DNA of 5,847 nucleotides from DASUFH01 sp036274645 (GCA_036274645.1 DASUFH010000308.1:1-5847); one strand, 5' to 3'; positions 1 to 5,799 are shown, counted from the first letter of the stretch. A program made the numbers and translations. Notes: generated by a model from the letters alone, not told the origin.

Positions 1-2
1 AT

Positions 3-31
3 CGGACAACAGCCAGCGGACAGCGGACAAC
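3..31. repeat. Short degenerate CGGACA repeat at the left edge
   Basis: CGGACA occurs three times in 29 bases, beginning at 3, 17 and 24. The second and third copies form a tandem GCGGACA pair (16-29), and the first and third are followed by AC. A G-run with another GACA follows (32-46). The stretch lies just downstream of the helicase stop codon, in a 93-base tail that otherwise shows no gene or convincing terminator. It may continue past the left edge. It could be the end of a simple-sequence intergenic repeat or chance in GC-rich DNA. Confidence 0.35.
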
Positions 32-93
32 GGGGGGACAGGGGGCATCGCGAACGGTCATGGACGGCCCCTGCAAGCAAACGGGAACCGGCT

Positions 94-2835
94 TCATTTC
101 CAGCAACTGACTCGTTCCGTCTGCGCTACAAAACTCGCCGACAACGAATGCGCCCTGGCGCGCAGCAGAATTTTCCGGCCTTCCGGGGCGCGTGTGTATA
201 CCAGGTCCACTGGGCCAACCAGGCGTTTCCATAATCGGGCAAACATGACGGCGTGTTCCTTTTTTCTGCCAAGCGCTTCGGGAACCGCAAAGTAATCCTC
301 CCGGAAGAATCTCCACAGCCGTTTTCGGCGCAGCAGGTAACGCGGGTTCTCGATGGGACCGAGAACCTCTCGAAGGGCGTTCCGAAACACCACCTGTTCC
401 CTGCCGTCTCCGCTGATCCAGCAGAACACCGTTCCGTCTGGCCGGCGGCTGGAATAAACCGCGCGAGCGGGATCAACCGGATCGATTGCTGCGGTAAACC
501 TGAGGGCATCGACAACCACCTGACCGATCTCCCGGATGCTTCTCTCCGGCGTTCCATGACGGACAAGCCGCCAGAGCGCAAGCAAGGCCCACGGCGAACT
601 GAGGATAGCCGCAATCTCCAGAATGCCGACGATGGCGCTGATGAGATCCACGGGTTGGGCGCGCAGAAACGCCCGTCCCAGTTCAACGGCAATGCGCGTG
701 AACACGTAAGCCGCCTGAGCGCCGATTGCCGCGATGGTATTGGCAAAAACGAAGCGGCGCGGAGCGAACTGTTCCGGCGTTTTCAGTCCGTGGGTAATTT
801 CCTTGAGGGCGCCGGCGTTCAATGCTTCACGCCATCGGCCGCGCAGGCCGGCGCGATCCATGGCGCGGTTGCGCATGGACGCGTTGATTGCCGCGATGCG
901 GTCCGGGCTGAACGGCGGATCGCCGAAGCCCAGCCGGGCAACACCGTTCTCGATGGTCAACGCTTCGGCGCCGACGCCGACAAATGCCGAACAGCGCCGG
1001 ACCAACACGTCATAGTCCGGTCCGGGCCCGCCCAAACCCGGCTCCACACACGCCAGATGCCAGATATTGGCCACCTTCTCCGGCTGCGCCGGATCGCTGC
1101 GCAGGGAGCGCCCACGCATCTGATTTGACGCGACGAAGGAACCGGCGAAGCTCGCGATGATCAGGGCATTGACACACGGCGCATCCCAGCCTTCACCCAG
1201 CAGAGACTTCGTTCCCACCAGAACCGTAATAGCGCCCTGCTCCAGCATGGCGGTCATCAACCGCACCGCGCCACGGTAGTACTCGCCGCGGATCTCCACC
1301 GTTGCATAAGCAGGGTCATGCGCGAGTTCCTGAATGGTGAGATCCCGCGGATCGATACCCTGCAGCTTCGCGGCGGAAAGCAGCGCTGGTCTGGCCGCGT
1401 CCGGAATAATGATCAGGCTGCCGCTGAGAACGCCCAGCGAAACGTGCGTTGCGGATCGGCGCAGGGTTTCGAAAATCGGCACAACGCCAATGTCTTCGAA
1501 GACGGGTGTGTCTTCCGGCGATTGGGGCATTTCCGACTTTCGGATGAAGTCGGTGAGAATGACGCCACGCAGGTCTGCCCCCTGAGCGTTCGCCTCGATG
1601 CGGACGATGGCCTCAATCGATTGGAGCTTGGTGATCGACGTCGTCAACAGCTTCAGATGATTGGAAGGAGCGCGAAGCCGGACCCTTCTCCTTTCCACCG
1701 CGCCGATGGCGACCAATTCCCTTCGGATCGGCTTCAGAACCGGCTCGTTCCTGTGAAGGATCTCTGAATCCATGTAAAGGCAGCGAGTCAGCAACGTTTC
1801 CAGCCAGCCGAGATCCAGTTCGGGAATCGCCTGCCGGTACAGACCGAGCGCCTGAAGAACGCTGGAATCAATGCGCCCGCCGGCAGCGTGAAGAAAGACC
1901 ACCATGCTCGAGAGGTATTCGGGGTCTTCGAGAATCGCTTCGGTATAACGCTCTGGATCGGAAAGCCACGGATGGGAAAGGATGACGTTCTGGAACGCCG
2001 CGTTTGCGCGCAGGCCATCGGAAAATCGTTCGACAGCAGCGCGAAACTCGGAAATTACGCGCCACTCTCTCTCGGCTGGAGCGCTGAAATAGATGTAGTC
2101 CTGATGAGGACACAGGTTCCCTTCCCGGACAAGTTCCGGAACACCGACCTCCATGTCGACCGGGCCACAGAGGTCTTCGTACCGCCGCCATTCGAAGGGC
2201 GAGACGTCGTAGGGAGGCGTCGCCGTCAGAGCCACAACGGCAGCTGGCGGACCGAGCGCGCTGGCGACGACGTTCAGGGTCTTCCACCATTCGCTGCGCA
2301 GATGGTGCGCTTCGTCGAGAACCAGAGTCTGGAATCTCGCAACCTCCAGATGCTCGGGAAGCGCCGGCGATTTTGACAGAAACGCCGCGTCCTCCACGTC
2401 ATCGTCAGGCGCCTCGACAATGGCGTTCGCGCTGTCGTCGGCCACCTCCACTGCGGTCGCCGTCGATGGGTCGGTATCTCCGGAACAGGCAGAATGGATC
2501 GCCTGATACGTTGAAACCGTAAGCAGCCCGGGAGTCCTCAGGTCGATCGATACCCAATCGGAAATCGGCGCGCCGGCCGGCAGGAACAGCGTGACGAGCC
2601 GGTCGACCCATTGATCACGGATGGCGATGGTCGGCGCCAGGACAAGGGTCGGGCGGTTCAGCCGCCTCACCACTTCCAGTCCGATCACGGTCTTGCCGGA
2701 TCCGGGCGCCGCCACGAGGTGAAGGCGGCTGTTCTTCAGGTAACGATCCAGCGCATTCAGGAGGCGCGATTGGTAAGCGCGCCACGGGCGCTGAAACGTC
2801 ATCAAGTCCCGCAGGGATCGTTCAGCGCCCGGCAT
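94..2835 (-). CDS. Superfamily 2 DEAH-type helicase/translocase with predicted transmembrane hairpin and unassigned C-terminal domain
   Basis: This 913-residue protein has a complete SF2 core of the kind found in type III restriction Res subunits and related DEAD/DEAH proteins. Visible motifs are Walker A APGSGKT (43-49), motif Ia LVLAPT (64-69), Walker B DEAH (174-177), motif III TAT (204-206), motif V with GEGWDAP (547-553) and the arginine-finger motif VI QMRGRSLR (572-579). An acidic insert (about 119-150) sits between motifs Ia and II, and a roughly 200-residue helical insert separates the two RecA lobes. After the core come two hydrophobic stretches (about 695-714 and 731-757) that look like a membrane hairpin. 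A C-terminal domain (about 780-913), rich in Arg and aromatic residues, follows; I cannot name it. ATP-driven action on nucleic acid is expected, but the substrate is unknown. No nuclease or methylase motif is visible. The start codon has no good Shine-Dalgarno sequence, and Met12 (position 2802) is an alternative. The gene begins 22 bp after the VOC stop, so co-transcription is plausible. Family call secure; biological role unknown. Confidence 0.9.
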   Translation of the reverse strand: MPGAERSLRDLMTFQRPWRAYQSRLLNALDRYLKNSRLHLVAAPGSGKTVIGLEVVRRLNRPTLVLAPTIAIRDQWVDRLVTLFLPAGAPISDWVSIDLRTPGLLTVSTYQAIHSACSGDTDPSTATAVEVADDSANAIVEAPDDDVEDAAFLSKSPALPEHLEVARFQTLVLDEAHHLRSEWWKTLNVVASALGPPAAVVALTATPPYDVSPFEWRRYEDLCGPVDMEVGVPELVREGNLCPHQDYIYFSAPAEREWRVISEFRAAVERFSDGLRANAAFQNVILSHPWLSDPERYTEAILEDPEYLSSMVVFLHAAGGRIDSSVLQALGLYRQAIPELDLGWLETLLTRCLYMDSEILHRNEPVLKPIRRELVAIGAVERRRVRLRAPSNHLKLLTTSITKLQSIEAIVRIEANAQGADLRGVILTDFIRKSEMPQSPEDTPVFEDIGVVPIFETLRRSATHVSLGVLSGSLIIIPDAARPALLSAAKLQGIDPRDLTIQELAHDPAYATVEIRGEYYRGAVRLMTAMLEQGAITVLVGTKSLLGEGWDAPCVNALIIASFAGSFVASNQMRGRSLRSDPAQPEKVANIWHLACVEPGLGGPGPDYDVLVRRCSAFVGVGAEALTIENGVARLGFGDPPFSPDRIAAINASMRNRAMDRAGLRGRWREALNAGALKEITHGLKTPEQFAPRRFVFANTIAAIGAQAAYVFTRIAVELGRAFLRAQPVDLISAIVGILEIAAILSSPWALLALWRLVRHGTPERSIREIGQVVVDALRFTAAIDPVDPARAVYSSRRPDGTVFCWISGDGREQVVFRNALREVLGPIENPRYLLRRKRLWRFFREDYFAVPEALGRKKEHAVMFARLWKRLVGPVDLVYTRAPEGRKILLRARAHSLSASFVAQTERVSCWK

Positions 2836-2857
2836 CAGTCCAGATCATGCCGGTGGT

Positions 2858-3634
2858 CTACTTCTTCGGCGACTGATGGAGCGCAAACGCGGCGCCCTGC
2901 GGGTCCATCAGCTGCACGATGCGGCCGCCGCCCGGCACGTCCATCGGTCCATTCAGGACTCTGGCGCCGGCGCTGGTGGCGCGGCCGAGGGCGGCGTCGA
3001 GGTCGGGCGTCTCCACGTAATAGACCCACACCGGCGGCATCGGCGCGCCGGCCGGAATGGTCATCATGCCGCCCAGGCTTTGTTCCCCGACCCCGTAGAT
3101 TCGATAGGTTCCCATTGGTCCCATATCCATTTCCTGCATCAACTTCCAGCCGAAAATCTCCGAATAGAACTTCAGCGCGGCCACGCTGTCGCTGGTCAAC
3201 AGCTCGTTCCAGCAGATCTCCTGCGCCTTTGACGGGTCGTGCAACGTCATCGGCGTGTTCGGCTTGAACATGCAAATCACCGCGCCCTGCGGATCCGCAA
3301 TGACGGCGAAACGGCCGATGGACGGAATATCCTCGGGCCCCCGGAGGACCTTCCCGCTCAGCTTGATGACGGCGGAAGCCGCCGCGTCGACGTCGGCCAC
3401 CTGCACGTGCGCAATCCAGTGGGGCGGAATGTTCATATGGGCCGCGTCTTCCGGAAGCTTCATCACTCCGCCCAGCGGACCCTGACTGCCAACCCACATC
3501 AGATAATCGCTACCCTCCGCGAACGGCTGAGTCTTCCAGCCAACCACGTCCGAATAGAAGTGGACTGCGGCCTGCACATCCTTCGTTCGATTCTCGTACC
3601 AGACAAACCGTCCGTTGTTGTTATCCGTCGCCAT
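2858..3634 (-). CDS. Two-domain VOC (glyoxalase/bleomycin-resistance fold) family protein
   Basis: The 258-residue cytosolic protein contains two VOC domains in tandem (about 8-126 and 138-256). Each opens with a similar signature: FVWYENRTKDVQAAVHFYSD...GW (10-33) and CWNELLTSDSVAALKFYSE...GW (141-163). Each closes with the matching strand ADPQGAVICMF (113-123) or MDPQGAAFALH (243-253). The internal similarity shows a duplication giving the usual paired half-barrel fold. VOC proteins include glyoxalase I, dioxygenases and antibiotic-binding proteins. This tandem type resembles mycobacterial CFP30B-like proteins, whose substrate is generally not defined. No signal peptide is seen. The ATG at 3634 is supported by AGGAG at 3641-3645 on the minus strand with 6 bases of spacing. 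It is the first gene of the leftward pair, and the helicase follows after 22 bp. A palindrome lies just upstream. Family call is strong; substrate cannot be inferred. Confidence 0.92.
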   Translation of the reverse strand: MATDNNNGRFVWYENRTKDVQAAVHFYSDVVGWKTQPFAEGSDYLMWVGSQGPLGGVMKLPEDAAHMNIPPHWIAHVQVADVDAAASAVIKLSGKVLRGPEDIPSIGRFAVIADPQGAVICMFKPNTPMTLHDPSKAQEICWNELLTSDSVAALKFYSEIFGWKLMQEMDMGPMGTYRIYGVGEQSLGGMMTIPAGAPMPPVWVYYVETPDLDAALGRATSAGARVLNGPMDVPGGGRIVQLMDPQGAAFALHQSPKK

Positions 3635-3653
3635 AGGTATCTCCTGATGAACT

Positions 3654-3663
3654 TGTCATGACA
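3654..3663. promoter_or_regulatory. 10-bp perfect palindrome upstream of the VOC gene
   Basis: TGTCATGACA is a perfect palindrome lying 20 bp upstream of the VOC start codon and 8 bp upstream of its Shine-Dalgarno sequence. Its position in the leader would suit a repressor operator. The regulator is not known, and the site is short enough to be chance. Confidence 0.3.
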
Positions 3664-3676
3664 GCAAAAACACTTC

Positions 3677-3737
3677 GACTCCGAGCGTAAGAGCCAGCTG
3701 AGATTCCAAGAGCTTATCCAGAGACTCACGCGGAGTC
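3677..3737. promoter_or_regulatory. Long-range inverted repeat in the divergent intergenic region
   Basis: GACTCC (3677-3682) pairs with GGAGTC (3732-3737), and GCGT (3685-3688) pairs with ACGC (3728-3731). This gives a 10-bp stem interrupted by a 2-base bulge, around a 39-base loop. If transcribed leftward it would lie in the VOC leader about 40 bases before the start codon. No riboswitch class is recognised, and it could equally be a pair of DNA-binding half-sites. Confidence 0.25.
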
Positions 3738-3822
3738 CATCCGGGAGATCCGCGCCGGATGACTCAGCCGTGCCCCCGCCCCATCGCGCCGTGGGAGCAG
3801 CCCCCTTTTCCGACCATTTCTG

Positions 3823-3849
3823 TTGACACCGATGCTCGTTTGGAATGAT
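3823..3849 (+). promoter_or_regulatory. Candidate sigma-70 promoter for the rightward gene pair
   Basis: A perfect -35 hexamer TTGACA (3823-3828) is followed after 15 bases by AATGAT (3844-3849), a 4-of-6 match to the -10 consensus. The spacing is shorter than the ideal 17. The next-best -10, GATGCT at 18 bases, matches only 3 of 6. The start codon of the SUMF1-like gene follows 23 bases later, leaving a very short leader with GGAGGA at 3862-3867. The -35 is convincing; the -10 is weak. Confidence 0.45.
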
Positions 3850-3872
3850 GCTCCGGCACGCGGAGGATACTC

Positions 3873-4685
3873 ATGAAAGTGTTCCTGATCAGCACATTCG
3901 CGGTTGCGATGTGCGCCGTTTTTTCTATGGCGACACTGGCCACCCAGGGCGCAGGTATGAAGAACTCTCTTGGCATGGAGTTCGTGAAGATTGCGCCGGG
4001 CGAATTCATGATGGGTTGTTCGACGGGCGATGACAATTGCAATGATGACGAGAAGCCCCAGCATCAAGTTCGCATCACGAAGGCGTTTGAAATGGGCAAA
4101 TACGAGGTGACCCAGGCCCAGTTCCGCGCCGGCGGCGGCATGGATCAGAGCGACATCAAGGGTGACAACGAGCCCGTCGAAAACGTCACCAAAGATGAAG
4201 CGTTGAACTTCATCAAGCAGCTGAACACGAAGAATGACGGATACCTCTACCGGCTTCCCACCGAGGCGGAATGGGAGTACGCAGCCCGCGCGGGCACAAC
4301 GGGACCGCACTACGGGACGCTGACCGATATCGCCTGGTTTGCCGAGAACTCCGACGACACCCATCACCCGGTGGGTGGCAAGAAACCGAACGCGTGGGGT
4401 CTCTACGACATGCTGGGCAACGTCCGCGAATGGACGGCAGACGTCTACGTGGCCAGCTTCTACCAGACTTCTCCCGCTGACGATCCCACCGGACCGCCGC
4501 CGGACACGCGCAATGGCGGCGCGCCGGTTCCGCGAGGCAGCCCGGGCGTGATCCTGCCGATTATCCGCGGAGGCGGCTGGCCGAACCCGGCAAAGTCGCT
4601 GCGGGTCTCCGAGCGCTACCATTATTACGGTCCCACGTTGCGCGTCAGCGAAGTCGGCTTCCGGGTCGTGCGTCAGGCGCAATAA
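3873..4685 (+). CDS. Secreted SUMF1/formylglycine-generating-enzyme-fold protein without the catalytic cysteine pair
   Basis: The 270-residue protein starts with a typical signal peptide (basic N-terminus, hydrophobic 4-22, probable cleavage near 24-28), so it acts outside the cytoplasm. The rest is one SUMF1/FGE-sulfatase domain. It has NSLGMEFVKIAPGEFMMG (31-48), the EKPQHQVRI and YEVTQAQF segments (60-84), PVENVTKDEALNFIKQLN (101-118), RLPTEAEWEYAARAGT (127-142), NAWGLYDMLGNVREWTADVY (173-192), RGGGW (232-236) and the closing GFRVV (262-266). True formylglycine-generating enzymes carry a copper-binding cysteine pair just after the RGGS/W motif. Here that stretch (232-260) has no cysteine. 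The only cysteines in the mature part are Cys49 and Cys56, in the N-terminal loop. It is therefore unlikely to activate sulfatases, and may be a binding protein or another SUMF1-fold enzyme. The start is fixed by GGAGGA (3862-3867) with 5 bases of spacing. It is followed after 28 bp by the DUF6152-like gene, probably in one operon. Confidence 0.9.
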   Translation: MKVFLISTFAVAMCAVFSMATLATQGAGMKNSLGMEFVKIAPGEFMMGCSTGDDNCNDDEKPQHQVRITKAFEMGKYEVTQAQFRAGGGMDQSDIKGDNEPVENVTKDEALNFIKQLNTKNDGYLYRLPTEAEWEYAARAGTTGPHYGTLTDIAWFAENSDDTHHPVGGKKPNAWGLYDMLGNVREWTADVYVASFYQTSPADDPTGPPPDTRNGGAPVPRGSPGVILPIIRGGGWPNPAKSLRVSERYHYYGPTLRVSEVGFRVVRQAQ

Positions 4686-4700
4686 ATCACGATCGAACGT

Positions 4701-4706
4701 GGAGGT
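4701..4706 (+). promoter_or_regulatory. Shine-Dalgarno site that fixes the DUF6152-like start
   Basis: GGAGGT lies 7 bases before the ATG at 4714. An in-frame GTG at 4699 would place this site inside the coding region and add MEVYI in front of a clean signal peptide, so ATG 4714 is the preferred start. Confidence 0.8.
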
Positions 4707-4713
4707 ATACATC

Positions 4714-5292
4714 ATGAAGAGTCGATTTCTTCCGGTCCTGCTCCTGGCGGCCATCGCTCTGCCGACTGCCGCTGTTGCGCACCACTCGTTCACAGCGGAA
4801 TATGAAAGCACGCCGATGACACTGGTCGGGGTCATTACCAGGATCGACCAGGCGAATCCCCATGGTTTCTTCTATCTGGAAGTTCAGCCCGCCAAGGCGG
4901 GCGGTCGCGTGACCACCTGGGCCCTGGAAACTCCCGGACCGAATCAACTGATTCGCACAGGCTTCACTGAGATCTACCAGGACCTGATCACGAATAAGGA
5001 AAAGGTCACCGTCAAGGCCTACCCGGCCAAAGATGGCGCCAAACGCGCCTTTGCCGAAACCGTCACCCGCGCCGACAACCGCACCGTCATCACGATCAGC
5101 ACCGGCGGTGTGAGTGGCGCAGTGGGACGCGCCCCGCAAACCGGCGCGATCACGATTGACGGCGTCGCTCAGCCCACCCCCGGCGGTGACGGCGGCCCCG
5201 GTGGCGGACGCGGCGGACGCGGACCCGGTGGCGGTGGAGCCGGCGGACGTGGCGGAGCTCCCCGCGGTGGCGCTCCGGGCGGCGGCAATTAA
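4714..5292 (+). CDS. Secreted DUF6152-like protein with a Gly/Arg-rich C-terminal tail
   Basis: The 192-residue product has a textbook signal peptide (MKSRF, hydrophobic 6-21, AVA cleavage box at 20-22). The mature protein would begin with His-His-Ser-Phe. The body (about 23-130) has the pattern I associate with DUF6152 proteins: MTLVGVITRIDQANPH (35-50), a beta-rich stretch with TTWALETPGPNQLIRTGF (67-84), then EKVTVKAYPAKDGAKRAFAETV (96-117). It looks like a small all-beta, OB-like periplasmic or secreted domain. No function is established for the family to my knowledge. From about 156 to the end the sequence is almost entirely Gly, Arg, Pro and Ala (GGRGG-type repeats), probably disordered and positively charged. 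It lies 28 bp downstream of the SUMF1-like gene on the same strand and is likely co-transcribed with it. DUF assignment is from memory of the family, not a search. Confidence 0.85.
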   Translation: MKSRFLPVLLLAAIALPTAAVAHHSFTAEYESTPMTLVGVITRIDQANPHGFFYLEVQPAKAGGRVTTWALETPGPNQLIRTGFTEIYQDLITNKEKVTVKAYPAKDGAKRAFAETVTRADNRTVITISTGGVSGAVGRAPQTGAITIDGVAQPTPGGDGGPGGGRGGRGPGGGGAGGRGGAPRGGAPGGGN

Positions 5293-5322
5293 GGTACCGC
5301 GTTCATCCCTTTTCCCATGTAG

Positions 5323-5341
5323 GGGCGGTCTATGACCGCCC
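5323..5341. repeat. Perfect 8-bp-stem GC hairpin, REP-like or terminator-like
   Basis: GGGCGGTC (5323-5330), loop TAT, GACCGCCC (5334-5341) form a perfect hairpin 31 bases after the DUF6152-like stop codon. No T-run follows, so it is not a standard intrinsic terminator. It could stabilise the 3' end of the message, or be a short dispersed palindrome like the other elements that follow it. Confidence 0.6.
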
Positions 5342-5381
5342 ACTGGAGTTTGGACATTTGGAAGGCCCGAGACGCTGGCGT

Positions 5382-5466
5382 ATTCCCCGCCTTGGATGAA
5401 GGCGGGGTGGCCGCGCCATGAAAAACTTGGTCCCGTTCCTTTAATAGGCGCGGACGGGGCGGTTCG
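5382..5466 (+). repeat. REP-like module, left copy of an inverted pair
   Basis: The unit begins with ATTCCCCGCCTTGG and contains an internal hairpin of CCCCGCCTT and AAGGCGGGG (9-bp stem, 5-base loop; 5385-5407). It continues with GTGGCCGCGCCAT, an A-rich spacer, and ends with the box GGCGCGGACGGGGCGGTTCG (5447-5466). The same order of elements recurs in reverse complement at 5522-5607. Shared architecture with diverged spacers argues for two copies of one dispersed element rather than chance. No transposase is visible nearby. Confidence 0.8.
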
Positions 5467-5521
5467 ATAAACATCCGAATGAGACTTCCGCAAAGACGAC
5501 AGACTCTATAAGGTAGTTCCA

Positions 5522-5607
5522 CGAACCGCCCCGTCTGCGGCCATTATGGAGGCAGGCATTTTCTTTATGGCCGCAGCCACCCCGCCTTCGCCACCAAGGC
5601 GGGGAAT
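5522..5607 (-). repeat. REP-like module, right copy in inverted orientation
   Basis: Read on the minus strand, this repeats the left module: ATTCCCCGCCTTGG, internal 9-bp hairpin with a 7-base loop (5580-5604), GTGGCTGCGGCCAT, an A-rich spacer, and the GACGGGGCGGTTCG box at its inner end (5522-5535). The boxes are nearly identical to the left copy while spacer and hairpin loop differ, which suggests selection on, or a mobility requirement for, the boxes. The two copies and the 55-bp centre could form one 226-bp cruciform or mosaic element. Confidence 0.8.
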
Positions 5608-5719
5608 CCGCGCTTCAATAACGTTACTCACACTTCGTGGACGCCAATCCACTGAGACGAAGCGGCAGATTCCAGACGTAAACGTGAAATTCACTGGCCT
5701 AAGCTCTCGGCAAAAGGTC

Positions 5720-5762
5720 GAGTAGGCAGGGTGCTTTCGTACTGATTGCCGCCCTGCCCCTC
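5720..5762 (-). ncRNA. Group II intron domain VI with bulged branch-point A
   Basis: GAG (5762-5760) pairs with CUC (5722-5720), then G5759 wobbles with U5724, then GGCAGGG (5758-5752) pairs perfectly with CCCUGCC (5731-5725). The only unpaired base on the 3' side is A at 5723, seven nucleotides from the predicted intron end. This is the expected place for the lariat branch point. The terminal loop includes a GAAA. Confidence 0.8.
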
Positions 5763-5765
5763 CCA

Positions 5766-5799
5766 GAACCGGACAAGCGGATTTCCCAGCATCCGGCTC
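5766..5799 (-). ncRNA. Group II intron domain V (catalytic core, 34 nt)
   Basis: Read on the minus strand, the element is exactly 34 nucleotides. It starts with GAGCCGGA, which pairs with UCCGGUUC at its end, and includes the catalytic AGC triad (nucleotides 2-4). A GAAA tetraloop caps the distal stem (nucleotides 15-18), and a two-base bulge lies at nucleotides 24-25 (UU), the standard bulge place. One departure from a clean stem is seen: nucleotide 12 (U, position 5788) faces nucleotide 21 (C, position 5779) in the distal helix. Confidence 0.88.

Larger units (their letters stand above)
5293..5716. other. 424-bp non-coding region packed with inverted repeats
   Basis: No credible protein-coding gene is seen here on either strand. 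The region holds a compact GC hairpin (5323-5341) and a head-to-head pair of ~85-nt repeat modules (5382-5466 and 5522-5607) around a 55-bp centre. The 5608-5716 stretch is unassigned and would be the immediate 3' exon of the group II intron. A weak CTTCGTGG/CCAC...GAAG inverted repeat (5633-5662) lies within it. No intrinsic terminator with a U-run is present after the DUF6152-like gene. Confidence 0.75.

Noticed and set aside
253..1128. 291-codon open frame on the plus strand
   Set aside because: It runs antisense through the helicase's conserved C-terminal half, has low-complexity Arg/Ala-rich content with no recognisable fold, and is explained by high GC content.
94..2835. Assignment of the helicase to a complete type III or type I restriction system
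   Set aside because: No methyltransferase, specificity subunit or nuclease motif is present in the window, and the C-terminal domain does not look like a PD-(D/E)XK nuclease.
2611..3267. 218-codon open frame on the plus strand
   Set aside because: It spans the ends of two good genes on the opposite strand and gives an Arg/Ser/Pro-rich product typical of an antisense frame.
3738..3761. CATCCGG/CCGGATG hairpin (7-bp stem, 10-base loop)
   Set aside because: There is no T-run and no gene end nearby for it to terminate. It could be an operator half-site pair, but nothing supports that beyond the short symmetry.
3726..4835. 369-codon open frame on the minus strand
   Set aside because: It is antisense to the well-supported SUMF1-like gene, covers its promoter and runs into the next gene; the product has no family signature.
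4687..5493. 268-codon open frame on the minus strand
   Set aside because: It is antisense to the DUF6152-like gene; its Ala/Gly/Ser-rich product mirrors the Gly-rich tail codons, and it starts inside the repeat modules.
5382..5607. CRISPR-like or tRNA-like reading of the repeat cluster
   Set aside because: There are only two copies, in inverted orientation with no regular spacers, and no cloverleaf or CCA-type acceptor. Dispersed palindromic elements explain it better.
5506..5694. 62-codon open frame on the minus strand
   Set aside because: It consists largely of the repeat module and has no sign of selection as protein. It is in frame with sequence through the intron 3' end, but that is non-coding ribozyme structure.
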